A DNA stretch of 64,000 nt, from contig NZ_AP024745.1 of assembly GCF_019704555.1 (NCBI RefSeq), positions 7,262,501 through 7,326,500 of the forward strand, in the 5' to 3' direction. Made by a program: the position numbers and the translations under genes. The notes beneath the pieces were generated by a model, which saw only the letters and a program-made list of their open reading frames with translations, was not told the DNA's origin and did not search any database. This document shows positions 26,663 to 34,498 of the stretch, piece after piece. This stretch comes from Actinoplanes sp. L3-i22 (GTDB taxonomy: Bacteria > Actinomycetota > Actinomycetes > Mycobacteriales > Micromonosporaceae). Position 1 is the first letter of the stretch; the number at the start of each line of letters is the position of its first letter.

Positions 26663-27952
26663 TCAGTCCGGGATCAGCTCGTGCGCGGTCCGGCGGGCGG
26701 CTATCGCGGCCACGATCTCGCCGGCCCGGACGGCCACGTTGGACAGCAGCGACGACGTGATGCCGTGGCTGTGCTCGGTGCCGCCCTGCAGATAAATCCC
26801 GGCGTGCAGGTCGTCGTCGCCGCCCCACCGGTAGTCCCGGCCGACCCGGGCCCGGCCCAGCTCGTCGGTCGCCAGGTACCGGCCCACCGGGCCGAGCAGG
26901 GCGAACGGGTCGGCCGGGCGGTAGCCGGTGGCGCAGACGACCACGTCGGCGTCGAGCACCTCGCGGCGGCCGGTGGCCAGCGCCTCGACGGTCACCTCGA
27001 CCCGGTCGGCGCGCTCGCGCACGCCGGTGAGCCGGGAGACGTTGTGCATCCGCAGCCGTTCGGCGCCGAGCACCTTCTCCCGGTAGACGCGCTGGTAGAG
27101 CTCGCCGATCAGGTCGGCGTCGACCACCGAGTAGTTGGTGTTGGCGTGGTAGTTCACCAGCATCGCCTTGACCTCGGCGGGCGCGCCGAAGTACGCCTCG
27201 ACCGCGGCCGGGTCGAAGATCCGGTTGGCGAACGGGGTGTCGTCGGCCGGGCTGTAGCCGTACCGGGCGAAGACCGCGCAGACCTCGGCGGCCGGGAACC
27301 GGTCGTGCAGGAACGCGGTCACCTCGGCGGCGCTCTGCCCGGCGCCGACCACGACGCAGCGGCGCGGCTCGGCGGTCAGCCCGGCGACGTTGCCGAGCAG
27401 GTCCGCGCTGTGCCAGACCCGGCCGGAGGGCCGCACGGTCGCCGGCAGCACCGGTTCGAGCCCGGTGGCCAGCACCAGGTTGCGGGTGCGCAGGACGCTG
27501 AGCGTGCCGCCCCGGCGCACGCTGACGTCGAGGGCCACCACGGCGTCGCCGTCGTGCACCGGCTCGACCCCGATCACCTCGCTGCCGTAGCGGACCAGGT
27601 GATCCAGTCGCGCGGCCACCCATTCCAGGTAGTCGTGGAATTCGACGCGCAGCGGAAAGAAACTCTTGTGATTGATGAAATCGAGCAACCGCCCGCGCTC
27701 GTGCAAATAGCACACGAAACTGAATGGGCTGGCCGGATTCCGCAGCGTGACGAGATCTTTCAGGAACGCGACCTGCATGGTCGCGTCCCGCAGCAGCATT
27801 CCGCGATGCCAGCCGAACTCGGCGCGGCGCTCCAGGAAGACCGCGGTCAGGTCGTCGCGCTCCTGCACGGCGATGGCCAGCGCCAGGTTCGACGGCCCGA
27901 AGCCGACCCCGATCACGTCGTAGACCGGCATCGTGTCCCGCAAATCGGACAT
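26663..27952 (-). CDS. L-ornithine/L-lysine N-monooxygenase (SidA/IucD/PvdA family)
   Basis: A 429-aa flavin-dependent N-hydroxylase that makes the hydroxamate precursor (N5-hydroxyornithine or N6-hydroxylysine) of the siderophore. It has an FAD-binding GVGFGPSNLALAIA, an NADPH-binding VVVGAGQSAAEV and the C-terminal VVCATGYRP. Conserved QVAFLKDLVTLRNPASPFSF (residues about 60-79) is also present. Ornithine versus lysine cannot be decided by eye. ATG 27952 lacks its own ribosome site but overlaps the stop of a small upstream ORF (TGATG). ATG 27931 is an alternative. An iron box lies 60 bases upstream, making this the first large gene of the minus-strand siderophore operon. Confidence 0.95.
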   Translation of the reverse strand: MSDLRDTMPVYDVIGVGFGPSNLALAIAVQERDDLTAVFLERRAEFGWHRGMLLRDATMQVAFLKDLVTLRNPASPFSFVCYLHERGRLLDFINHKSFFPLRVEFHDYLEWVAARLDHLVRYGSEVIGVEPVHDGDAVVALDVSVRRGGTLSVLRTRNLVLATGLEPVLPATVRPSGRVWHSADLLGNVAGLTAEPRRCVVVGAGQSAAEVTAFLHDRFPAAEVCAVFARYGYSPADDTPFANRIFDPAAVEAYFGAPAEVKAMLVNYHANTNYSVVDADLIGELYQRVYREKVLGAERLRMHNVSRLTGVRERADRVEVTVEALATGRREVLDADVVVCATGYRPADPFALLGPVGRYLATDELGRARVGRDYRWGGDDDLHAGIYLQGGTEHSHGITSSLLSNVAVRAGEIVAAIAARRTAHELIPD

Positions 27953-27987
27953 CAGGTCGCCCGGATGGGTGGGCTGATACCTCGCAA
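27952..27987 (-). CDS. Possible 11-aa leader ORF coupled to the N-hydroxylase
   Basis: TTG start seven bases after a strong AGGAGG (28000-27995), then 11 codons (RGISPPIRAT after the initiator) and a TGA that overlaps the N-hydroxylase ATG as TGATG. The strong ribosome site is out of reach of the hydroxylase ATG itself, so re-initiation from this mini-ORF would explain how that gene is translated. The peptide has no run of one amino acid, so classical attenuation is not indicated. Confidence 0.4.
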   Translation of the reverse strand: MRGISPPIRAT

Positions 27988-28011
27988 AACACTCCCTCCT
28001 CGACGCTTGGA

Positions 28012-28030
28012 TTAGGTTAGGCTACCCTAA
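28012..28030. promoter_or_regulatory. Iron box (DmdR/IdeR type) of the siderophore biosynthesis operon
   Basis: TTAGGTTAGGCTACCCTAA, 18 of 19 matches to the consensus iron box, just upstream of the ribosome site of the minus-strand biosynthesis operon. Iron-loaded DmdR/IdeR should repress the N-hydroxylase through aryl-AMP ligase genes from here. Confidence 0.93.
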
Positions 28031-28179
28031 TCCAGTCCACTCAGGACTGACCCCGCGAAACGATGGGAATGAGGGCAGCACAATTGATCCGCGCGCTATT
28101 CCGGGGCACCCGAACGGCACCCCGCACACGCGGTCGGAAATGGCATCCCGGCGGGCCCGCAATAGGCTGCGAGCCTCGC

Positions 28180-28198
28180 TAAGGTATGCCTAACCTAA
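28180..28198. promoter_or_regulatory. Second iron box, no obvious gene
   Basis: TAAGGTATGCCTAACCTAA, 15 of 19 matches to the iron-box consensus. It is followed on the plus strand by a good ribosome site (GGGAGG, 28207-28212) and an ATG at 28221, but the frame from there runs into and antisense to the BlaI gene. The box may control a lost gene or act jointly with the box at 28012 on the minus-strand operon. Confidence 0.6.
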
Positions 28199-28216
28199 CT
28201 ACGAAGGGAGGCTACT

Positions 28217-28232
28217 TCTACATGCTTGTAGA
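28217..28232. promoter_or_regulatory. Candidate BlaI/CopY-type operator palindrome
   Basis: TCTACA-TGCT-TGTAGA, a perfect 6-bp inverted repeat of the TACA...TGTA kind bound by BlaI/MecI-family repressors. It is 37 bases past the end of the BlaI gene, not at its start, and overlaps the ATG that follows the second iron box. Part of it (TTGTAGATGT) recurs next to the iron box at 10.3 kb. Confidence 0.4.
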
Positions 28233-28268
28233 TGTCAACCGACACCGATGCCGGCGCAATGGCGCCGA

Positions 28269-28670
28269 TCAGTCCGCGGATTCCTCGTTCAGCAGGCCGC
28301 GCAGTATCCGCTCGTCGTCGGGAGCGAGCGTGCTGATGAACCGGCGCAGCACCGACGCGCGGTCGGGCTGGCTGGTCAGCATGCGGTTCATCCGGTCGGC
28401 GACCAGACCGGCCGAGTCGCTGAACGCGCCGTACCGGAACGATCGGCCCTGCCGGTACCGCGCCACCAGGTTCTTCTCGAACAGCCGGGTGAGCACCGTC
28501 ACCACCGTGCTGTACGACAGGCCGGCCGCCGGGCCCAGGGCGTCGCGGACCTCGTTGGGACTCATCAGATCGGACGATGCACTCAGGATGTTGATCACCT
28601 GAGCCTCGAGCTCGCCCGGACGCCTGCGCCCCGGACCACCCGGGCCCGTCGCGGAGTCCGTCCTGATCAT
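28269..28670 (-). CDS. BlaI/MecI/CopY-family transcriptional repressor
   Basis: A 133-aa winged-helix repressor. GELEAQVINILSASSDLMSPNEVRDAL and LSYSTVVTVLTRLFEKNLV (locations about residues 19-45 and 51-70) are the family's helix-turn-helix and wing. The C-terminal ~55 residues form the dimerisation and cleavage region. It is divergent from the M56 metalloprotease gene with 32 bases between starts. In most actinobacteria the pair is co-directional, so the divergent layout is less usual. It probably represses both genes, and proteolysis would release repression. Confidence 0.92.
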   Translation of the reverse strand: MIRTDSATGPGGPGRRRPGELEAQVINILSASSDLMSPNEVRDALGPAAGLSYSTVVTVLTRLFEKNLVARYRQGRSFRYGAFSDSAGLVADRMNRMLTSQPDRASVLRRFISTLAPDDERILRGLLNEESAD

Positions 28671-28702
28671 CGCGTCACTCTACCCGCCCCGGAGGGATCC
28701 CC

Positions 28703-29614
28703 GTGTTCGACCATTTCCTCGTCTCCGTCGTCATCATCCCCCCGCTGCTGGTGCTCGCCGTCCGGCTGATCGCCGACCGGCTGACCCCGCAGACCGCCGC
28801 GGTCGCGGTGACCTGGTCGGCCGCCGGTGCCGCGTTGGCCGGCCTGCTCAACGTGCTGGTGTTCGCGCTCAAGGCGGTGGCCGAGATCCCGGCCGTGGGC
28901 CTGCTGTTCGGCTGGTCCGCGCGGATCGTGCGGGCCGACACCGGGCACGTGCCGTGGGTGTCCTGGCTCAGCGTGGCCCTGCTGGCGGCGATCGGCGTGC
29001 GGGTCATCGTGGTCCACCGCCGGCAGCACCGGCTGCTCGCGCTGGCCGGGATCGGCGCCGCGCCGGCCGGGCACGTGCAGGTCGTCCCGGACGACGTGCC
29101 GCGCGCCTTCGCGGTCCCCGGCGACCCGGGACACGTGGTGGTCACCACCGGCATGCGCGAGCTGCTCTCCCCCGAGCAGTTCGAGGCGCTGCTCGCCCAC
29201 GAGCACGCGCACCTGGCCGCCCGGCACCACCGTCTCATCCAGCTCAGTGAGCTGGCCGCGGCCGCGCACCCGGCACTGTGGTGGGTCGCCCGGCACGTCG
29301 ACTACCTGGTCGAACGAGCCGCCGACGAGTACGCCGCGACCCGGATCGGCTGCCGGCGGACGCTGGCCCGGGCGATCGGCACCGCGGCGCTGGCTGCGTC
29401 CGCCGCATCACCGGCCGGGCCCGGGCTGCACGCCGCGTCGCCGGGCGGGGTGGTGCCGCGCCGGGTGGCCCGGCTGCTGAAACCCCGCGCCGGGCGGGGC
29501 GCCGCGATCCTCTACCTGGCGCCGATCGGGCTGGCGGTGTTCTCGCTGGCCTGGACCGCGGAGGCGGCCTACGACCTGGGCGAGCTGATCCACGCCGCCT
29601 GGGACCGGCCCTGA
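28703..29614 (+). CDS. M56-family membrane metalloprotease (BlaR1/MecR1-like, sensor-less)
   Basis: A 303-aa membrane protease. Hydrophobic segments lie at about 1-25, 33-55, 88-105 and near the C-terminus (IGLAVFSLAW). The zinc protease motif HEHAH (HExxH) is near residue 158, with a second acidic cluster VERAADEYA downstream providing the third ligand. The GTG start has GGAGGG at a good distance. There is no C-terminal penicillin-binding domain, so it is the short M56 type that cleaves the partner BlaI-type repressor in the cell. It is divergent from that repressor. The inducing signal is unknown. Confidence 0.92.
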   Translation: MFDHFLVSVVIIPPLLVLAVRLIADRLTPQTAAVAVTWSAAGAALAGLLNVLVFALKAVAEIPAVGLLFGWSARIVRADTGHVPWVSWLSVALLAAIGVRVIVVHRRQHRLLALAGIGAAPAGHVQVVPDDVPRAFAVPGDPGHVVVTTGMRELLSPEQFEALLAHEHAHLAARHHRLIQLSELAAAAHPALWWVARHVDYLVERAADEYAATRIGCRRTLARAIGTAALAASAASPAGPGLHAASPGGVVPRRVARLLKPRAGRGAAILYLAPIGLAVFSLAWTAEAAYDLGELIHAAWDRP

Positions 29615-29641
29615 TCCGGGCGCGCTCCGGGCGTGCTCCGG

Positions 29642-30160
29642 TCAGGCCGCGGCGTCGCGCTCGCGTGGTTGCGCCGCCAGGTCGTGCAACCAGACGACCA
29701 ACGACGTGCTCACCGCGTCGTCGAACTTCGCCCGCGCCCGCAGCGGCGACATCACCCGCACCGCCGGCAGGCCGCTGACGTCGCGGCGCTGCGCCGCCAC
29801 CACCGCCAGGCACGCGGCGACGACCGCGTCGAACGTCTCCCGGTCGGTCGCCGTCATCGCCAGCAGCACCCGGGCCACCAGGTCGGCGCCGCCGGCGTTG
29901 CCGGGGACGTCGACGATCCACGCCCGCTGCCGCCGGCGGCCCGCCTCGGTCAGCGCGTAGACCCGCTGCTTGCCCGACCGCACCGGGGCGAGCCGCACGT
30001 TGCCCAGCCGCTCCTGCCGGGCCAGCGCCTGCATCACCCGGGTGACGTCCACGGCCTCCTGCGGGCCGAACGTCTGCCCGTGCCGTTGCTGCAGTTCGTA
30101 CGGCGTACCGAACCGATCGGCCAGGAACACCAGCAGGATCTCCCCGAGGGTCGCCGCCAT
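29642..30160 (-). CDS. PadR-like transcriptional regulator
   Basis: A 172-aa protein with an N-terminal winged-helix resembling PadR/MarR (residues about 1-80: ATLGEILLVFLADRFGTPYEL, VTRVMQALARQERLGNVRL, KQRVYALTEAGRRR) and a C-terminal helical region of about 85 residues. The frame stays open far upstream, but the ATG at 30160 follows GGAGGAG and is where coding bias begins. A perfect palindrome 34 bases upstream, between this gene and the divergent chemoreceptor gene, is a likely operator. The regulated target may be the chemoreceptor. Confidence 0.78.
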   Translation of the reverse strand: MAATLGEILLVFLADRFGTPYELQQRHGQTFGPQEAVDVTRVMQALARQERLGNVRLAPVRSGKQRVYALTEAGRRRQRAWIVDVPGNAGGADLVARVLLAMTATDRETFDAVVAACLAVVAAQRRDVSGLPAVRVMSPLRARAKFDDAVSTSLVVWLHDLAAQPRERDAAA

Positions 30161-30193
30161 GATGATGCTGCTCCTCCCCGGATCAGCCCAACA

Positions 30194-30208
30194 TCTACAC
30201 GCTGTAGA
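30194..30208. promoter_or_regulatory. Palindromic operator candidate between PadR-like and chemoreceptor genes
   Basis: TCTACA-CGC-TGTAGA, perfect 6-bp arms, in the 109-base divergent intergenic region. The arms are the same as in the palindrome at 28217 (spacer 3 rather than 4). It could bind the PadR-like protein or the BlaI repressor encoded 1.5 kb away. Confidence 0.5.
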
Positions 30209-30269
30209 AGTTAACATGAGGCCCGACCGGATCATGGGCCGCAGGCACGCGAAACAACCAGGGTGATCG

Positions 30270-31883
30270 ATGAATGTCGTGACGGCATGGCTGGCCGACC
30301 GGTCGATGCGGACGAAGGTCCTCGCGCCCGTGCTGATCGCGGCCCTCGGCCTCGGCGCGGTCGCCTGGTACGCGACGACCGCGCTCAGCACCGCCGGCCA
30401 GCGCACCCGGGCGATGTACGCGAACACCGCCCGGCCGCTGGCCGACCTGGCCGCCCTCCGCGACGCCCAGGGTGACCTGCGGGTCGGGGTCCGCAACGCC
30501 ATCCTGTTCGACCCGGGCCCGGCCCAGGAGGAGGCGATCGCCGGCTTCCAGGACACCGACACCGCGCTCGACGCCGCCCTGGCCGCGTTCGTCACGGACA
30601 GCGGCAGCCTCGACGCGCAGCGCGCCGACCTGGTCACCCAGGCCCGCGCGGGCATCGCCAGCTGGCGCGGCGCCCGCGACGACCAGCTGGTCCCGCTGGT
30701 CCGGGCGGGCAAGGCGGCCACCGCGGAGGCGCTGCTCACCGACGCCGGGGCGCTGGGCAAGGCCAACGCGACGTTCGGCGGGGCGCTGGACACGCTGCTC
30801 ACCGCCGAGACGGACGCCGCCGCCCGGGTCGCCTCCGCCGCCGACGCGGCCCAGCGCCGGGCCGGCGTGATCCTGGTCGTGGTCGCCCTGATCTGCGTCC
30901 TGCTCGCCATCGTGATCGGCGTGCTGGTGGCCCGGATGGTGGTCCTCCCGCTGCGCCGCGTCCATCACGTCCTGGACCAGCTGGCCAGCGGGGACCTGAC
31001 CGGGGATCCGCAGGTCAGCTCGCGCGACGAGGTCGGCCGGATGGCCTCGGCGCTGCTGGCCGCCGGGGCGTCGCTGCGCCGGACGGTCGGCACCGTGATC
31101 GACTCCGCCCGGACCCTGGACGACGCCGCGGACCGGCTGCAGGACAGCAGCACCCAGATCACCCGGCGGGTCGCCGACTCGGCCGACCGGGCGGCCCAGG
31201 TCGCCGACGCCGCCGGCACCGCGTCGAACAGCATCAACACGGTCACCGCGGGCGCCACCGAGATGACCTCGGCGATCGCCGAGATCGCCGAGCGGGCGGC
31301 CCGGGCCGCCGCGGTCGCCAGCGGCGCCGTGCAGGTGGTCACCAGCACCACCGCCACGGTGTCCGACCTCGGCCGCACGTCGGCCGACATCGAGCAGGTC
31401 CTGAAGGTCATCACGACGATCGCGGAGCAGACCAACCTGCTCGCGCTGAACGCCACCATCGAGGCGGCCCGGGCCGGCGAGACCGGCAAGGGCTTCGCGG
31501 TGGTCGCCGGCGAGGTCAAGGAGCTGGCCCAGCAGACCGCCGCGGCCACCGAGGACATCGCCCGGCGGATCACCGCCATCCAGGCCACCAGCCGCGAGGC
31601 GATCGGCGCGATCGCGCAGATCGGCGAGGTGATCGCCGAGATCAACGATCACCAGGGGGCGATCGCGGCCGCCGTCGAGGAGCAGACCGCGACCACCGGG
31701 GAGATGCGCCGCAACGTCACCGACGCGGCCGCCGCGAGCACGCAGATCGCCTCCACGGTGACCGAGGTGGCCCGGGCCGCGCGGGCCGCGGAGGCCGAGG
31801 CCGAGCAGTCCCAGCAGGTCATCGCGACGGTCGCGACGATGGCCCGGGACCTGCGCCGGACCATCGACCACTTCCAGCACTGA
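30270..31883 (+). CDS. Methyl-accepting chemotaxis-type receptor
   Basis: A 537-aa signal transducer. There is a membrane helix at about 17-38, an extracellular sensor of about 150 residues (helical, four-helix-bundle kind, Ala/Asp-rich), a second membrane helix at about 193-215, HAMP ([18 protein letters not shown]) and a cytoplasmic coiled coil. The conserved signalling tip is [21 protein letters not shown], at residues about 388-408, followed by [18 protein letters not shown]. No CheA, CheW or CheB gene is in the window. Such receptors also occur in actinomycetes with motile spores. The start ATG follows AGGGTGATCG. Confidence 0.94.
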   Translation: MNVVTAWLADRSMRTKVLAPVLIAALGLGAVAWYATTALSTAGQRTRAMYANTARPLADLAALRDAQGDLRVGVRNAILFDPGPAQEEAIAGFQDTDTALDAALAAFVTDSGSLDAQRADLVTQARAGIASWRGARDDQLVPLVRAGKAATAEALLTDAGALGKANATFGGALDTLLTAETDAAARVASAADAAQRRAGVILVVVALICVLLAIVIGVLVARMVVLPLRRVHHVLDQLASGDLTGDPQVSSRDEVGRMASALLAAGASLRRTVGTVIDSARTLDDAADRLQDSSTQITRRVADSADRAAQVADAAGTASNSINTVTAGATEMTSAIAEIAERAARAAAVASGAVQVVTSTTATVSDLGRTSADIEQVLKVITTIAEQTNLLALNATIEAARAGETGKGFAVVAGEVKELAQQTAAATEDIARRITAIQATSREAIGAIAQIGEVIAEINDHQGAIAAAVEEQTATTGEMRRNVTDAAAASTQIASTVTEVARAARAAEAEAEQSQQVIATVATMARDLRRTIDHFQH

Positions 31884-31905
31884 GCCGCTCCGCGGCCACC
31901 CGTCC

Positions 31906-31980
31906 GGCCGCGGCCTATCCGTTCGACCCGCGGCCGCGGCCTATCCGTTCGACCCGCGGCCGCGGCCTATCCGTTCGGGC
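31906..31980. repeat. 26-bp tandem repeat carrying a gene's stop codon
   Basis: Three copies of a 26-bp unit beginning CTATCCGTTCGACCCGCGGC (starts 31915, 31941, 31967). The last copy contains the final codons and TAG of the minus-strand glycosidase gene. The other two extend into the gap to the chemoreceptor gene, so the gene end has been tandemly duplicated downstream of itself. Confidence 0.85.
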
Positions 31981-33673
31981 GGCTGGCCGCGGCGAGCAGC
32001 AGGTAGCTGCTCGCGGTCCAGGTGTAGGCGCGGTCCCGCAGGCCGGCGCCGGTCTCGGCGTCGAAGTTCTCCGCGAAGCCGGACTTCTCGCACAGCGCCC
32101 GGAACCGCCGGCTGATGCGGTCGGCGAGCTCGACGTGGCCGGAGCGGCGCAGCCCGTCCTCGATCAGCACGGTGGCCGGCGCCCAGATCGGGCCGCGCCA
32201 GTAGCCGTCGGCGGCGTAGCCGGGTGAGTCGACCGGCTCGGTGGCCAGGCCGTGCTCGGTGAGATGGCCGGCGATCCGGGCGGCCAGCTGCGCGCTGATC
32301 TCCGGGGGCAGGTCGGCGCCGAGCACGATCGGCATCAGGTCGAGCAGGCTGCGGCTCTCGTGCGGGCGCCCGGTGGCCGCGGAGCGGGCCACGAACCGGC
32401 CGTCCTGCCAGAGTTCGCCGAGCAGGGCCGCGCGCATGGCGCCGGCGCCGTCCCGCCACTGCCGGGCCTCGTCCGGGCGGCCGAGCTCGGCGGCGAGGGC
32501 GCTCAGCTCGCGCAGTTGCAGGACCAGGAAGGCGGCGAGGTCACCGGTCTCCAGGACGCGGTCGCCGTCGAAGGTGGTGGCGTTGTCCCAGCCGCTGTCG
32601 TTGCCGTGCTGGTAGTGGGCGAGCCGGTGGCCGGGCACCCGCCGGTGGTCGAGCCAGAACCGGGTCCAGGCGGACAATCGGCCGTACCCCTCAAGCAGTT
32701 GATCTTGGTTTAGCGGTAGCTGTTCGCGCAGCCGGCGCAGCGCCCAGCCGTGGATCGGCGGCTTGACGAAGTTGTGGAGCACCTCGGAGTGGGTGACCGA
32801 GTCGGGCAGTGCGCCGGCCGGGTCCTGGTGGTCGAAGGGCAGCTGGAACTGGTCCCAGGCCAGCTCCGGTTCGCCGCCGGCCAGGGCCAGGGCGTTGAAG
32901 CAGTGGTCCCAGCTCCAGATCTTGTCCATCCAGTGCTTGGACATCAGCACGCCGGGGCGGGCCAGGAAGCCGGCCGGGCGGACGGTGGCCGACCAGAGCA
33001 CGTAGGCGGCGAGCTCGGCGGCCGGTGTGGTGTCGTCGCGCCACGGCGCCACGGCGTCGGCGAAGGCCTGGAACCGGCGTGCGACCGCACCGACCGTGTC
33101 GTCGAAGGAGGTGGAGATGACGTACGGCGGGCGCGCGGTCTCGTACTCCTCGATCGCGATCTCCCAGACGCCGCCGGCCGGCAGGGTGAGATGGCGGTCG
33201 GCGGCGCCGAGCGCGCCCACGCCGGCGACCTCGGCGGGGGTCCCGGTGAGCACGGTGATCCGGTAGCGGCGGCCGGTCTCGTAGGAGGTGAGCACGTACG
33301 CGCCGTCGACCGGGTCGTGCAGCAGGTAGCTGCCGGTGAACGGGGTGAGCCGGCTTGCGGCGACCTCGACGCGCAGGCCGAGGCCGGTGCCGCGGACCCG
33401 GACGGTGCCGGCGTCCTGATACGCCAGCGCGATCCGCCCGTCGTCGTCGGCGTCCCAGGTCAGCACGGCCGGCGTGGCGGTGACCCGGGTCTCGGCGCGC
33501 CGGCCCCCGGACAGCGGGACGAACCGCAGCACCGGGTGCATGCCGGTCTGGTGGGAGACCAGGTGCAGGTCGTCGGCGTAGGTCTTCTCGGCGACGACCG
33601 GGGAGATGTCGAACCACGATCCGCGGTAGGAGAACGGAATGTCGTGGATGGAGAACACGGTGCCTGCCTTCAT
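31967..33673 (-). CDS. GH63-type (alpha/alpha)6 glycoside hydrolase
   Basis: A 568-aa cytoplasmic enzyme (no signal peptide). The N-terminal ~220 residues form a beta-rich domain. From about 225 on is an (alpha/alpha)6 barrel with KIWSWDHCFNALAL, HNFVKPPIHGWALR, the catalytic-type SGWDNATTFDGD and GYWRGPIWAPA. These are hallmarks of family GH63 and related trehalase/glucosidase enzymes, which include actinobacterial glucosylglycerate hydrolases. The exact alpha-linked substrate is unknown. It is the last gene of the LacI-controlled sugar operon, 15 bases after the permease gene, and should hydrolyse the imported sugar. Confidence 0.88.
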   Translation of the reverse strand: MKAGTVFSIHDIPFSYRGSWFDISPVVAEKTYADDLHLVSHQTGMHPVLRFVPLSGGRRAETRVTATPAVLTWDADDDGRIALAYQDAGTVRVRGTGLGLRVEVAASRLTPFTGSYLLHDPVDGAYVLTSYETGRRYRITVLTGTPAEVAGVGALGAADRHLTLPAGGVWEIAIEEYETARPPYVISTSFDDTVGAVARRFQAFADAVAPWRDDTTPAAELAAYVLWSATVRPAGFLARPGVLMSKHWMDKIWSWDHCFNALALAGGEPELAWDQFQLPFDHQDPAGALPDSVTHSEVLHNFVKPPIHGWALRRLREQLPLNQDQLLEGYGRLSAWTRFWLDHRRVPGHRLAHYQHGNDSGWDNATTFDGDRVLETGDLAAFLVLQLRELSALAAELGRPDEARQWRDGAGAMRAALLGELWQDGRFVARSAATGRPHESRSLLDLMPIVLGADLPPEISAQLAARIAGHLTEHGLATEPVDSPGYAADGYWRGPIWAPATVLIEDGLRRSGHVELADRISRRFRALCEKSGFAENFDAETGAGLRDRAYTWTASSYLLLAAASRPNG

Positions 33674-33688
33674 GGGTACGGGGCCGGG

Positions 33689-34498
33689 TCAGTCCTTGAC
33701 CGCGCCGGCGGTGACCCCGGCCGCGACGTACCGCTGAGCGATGATCAGCAGGAGCGCGGCGGGGATGGAGGCGATCACGGCGGTGGCCATGATGGCGTTC
33801 CACTGCTGGTTGTTGTTGCCGATGTAGTGGTAGATGCCGAGGGTGACCGGTTGGTGGGCGCCACCGCCGTCGAGGGTGCTGGCGAAGACGAAGTCGGACC
33901 AGGCCCAGAGGAAGGCGAACAGCGAGACCGTGACGATCGCGTTGCGGGAGACCGGCAGGATCACCGAGACGAAGGTGCGCCACCGGGAGGCGCCGTCGAT
34001 CAGGGCGGCCTCGCCGAGCTCGGCCGGGATGCCGGCCATGAACGCCGTGAAGATCAGTACGCCGAACGGGACCGCGATGGTCGAGTCCGCGACGATCAGG
34101 CCGGGCAGGGTGTTGAGCAGGCCGGCCTTGAGGTAGATGGCGTAGAAACCCATCGCCATGATGATGCCGGGGATCATCTGCGCGATCAGCAGAACGAAGC
34201 TGATCGCGGTCCCGCCCCGGGGCCGCAGCTTGGCCAGGGCGTACCCGGCGGGCGCGGCGAGCACGACGGTGAGCAGCACCGTGCCGGCCCCGATGAGCAG
34301 GCTCGTCCCGAGGTACGGCAGTTGCTGGTGCAACACGGCCCGGTAGCCGTCGAGCGTCCCGTGGACCGGGAACAGGTAGGGCGGGTCGTGGCGCATGTCG
34401 GTGTCCCGGGTGAAGGACACGTTGATCATCCAGTAGAGCGGGAACAGCATCACCGCGGTGAGCAGGATGCCGATCGTGGTCTTGAGCGGGCGGGTCAT
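33689..34498 (-). CDS. Sugar ABC transporter permease, MalG type
   Basis: A 269-aa inner-membrane permease with six hydrophobic segments and the binding-protein-dependent transport signature near residue 190 (EAALIDGASRWRTFVSVILP). It works as a heterodimer with the preceding MalF-type subunit, to which it is joined by an ATGA overlap with GGAGG upstream. The family is CUT1, transporting di- or oligosaccharides or polyol glycosides. No ATPase gene is in the operon, so a shared MsiK-like ATPase encoded elsewhere probably powers it. Confidence 0.95.
   Translation of the reverse strand: MTRPLKTTIGILLTAVMLFPLYWMINVSFTRDTDMRHDPPYLFPVHGTLDGYRAVLHQQLPYLGTSLLIGAGTVLLTVVLAAPAGYALAKLRPRGGTAISFVLLIAQMIPGIIMAMGFYAIYLKAGLLNTLPGLIVADSTIAVPFGVLIFTAFMAGIPAELGEAALIDGASRWRTFVSVILPVSRNAIVTVSLFAFLWAWSDFVFASTLDGGGAHQPVTLGIYHYIGNNNQQWNAIMATAVIASIPAALLLIIAQRYVAAGVTAGAVKD

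Larger units (their letters stand above)
28031..28268. other. Intergenic region between the siderophore operon and the BlaI gene
   Basis: About 240 bases holding the second iron box and a palindrome at 28217. No supported gene was found. The plus-strand frame opened by ATG 28221 loses coding sense immediately and overlaps BlaI antisense. Confidence 0.5.

Noticed and set aside
26433..27992. A 519-codon minus frame that appears to fuse an N-terminal extension to MbtH
   Set aside because: The part before residue ~450 is out-of-frame N-hydroxylase sequence. MbtH has its own GTG and AAGGAG at 26636.
28186..28602. Plus-strand ORF of 138 codons after the second iron box
   Set aside because: It lies antisense to BlaI from 28269 on, is Ser/Arg-rich, and shows no domain.
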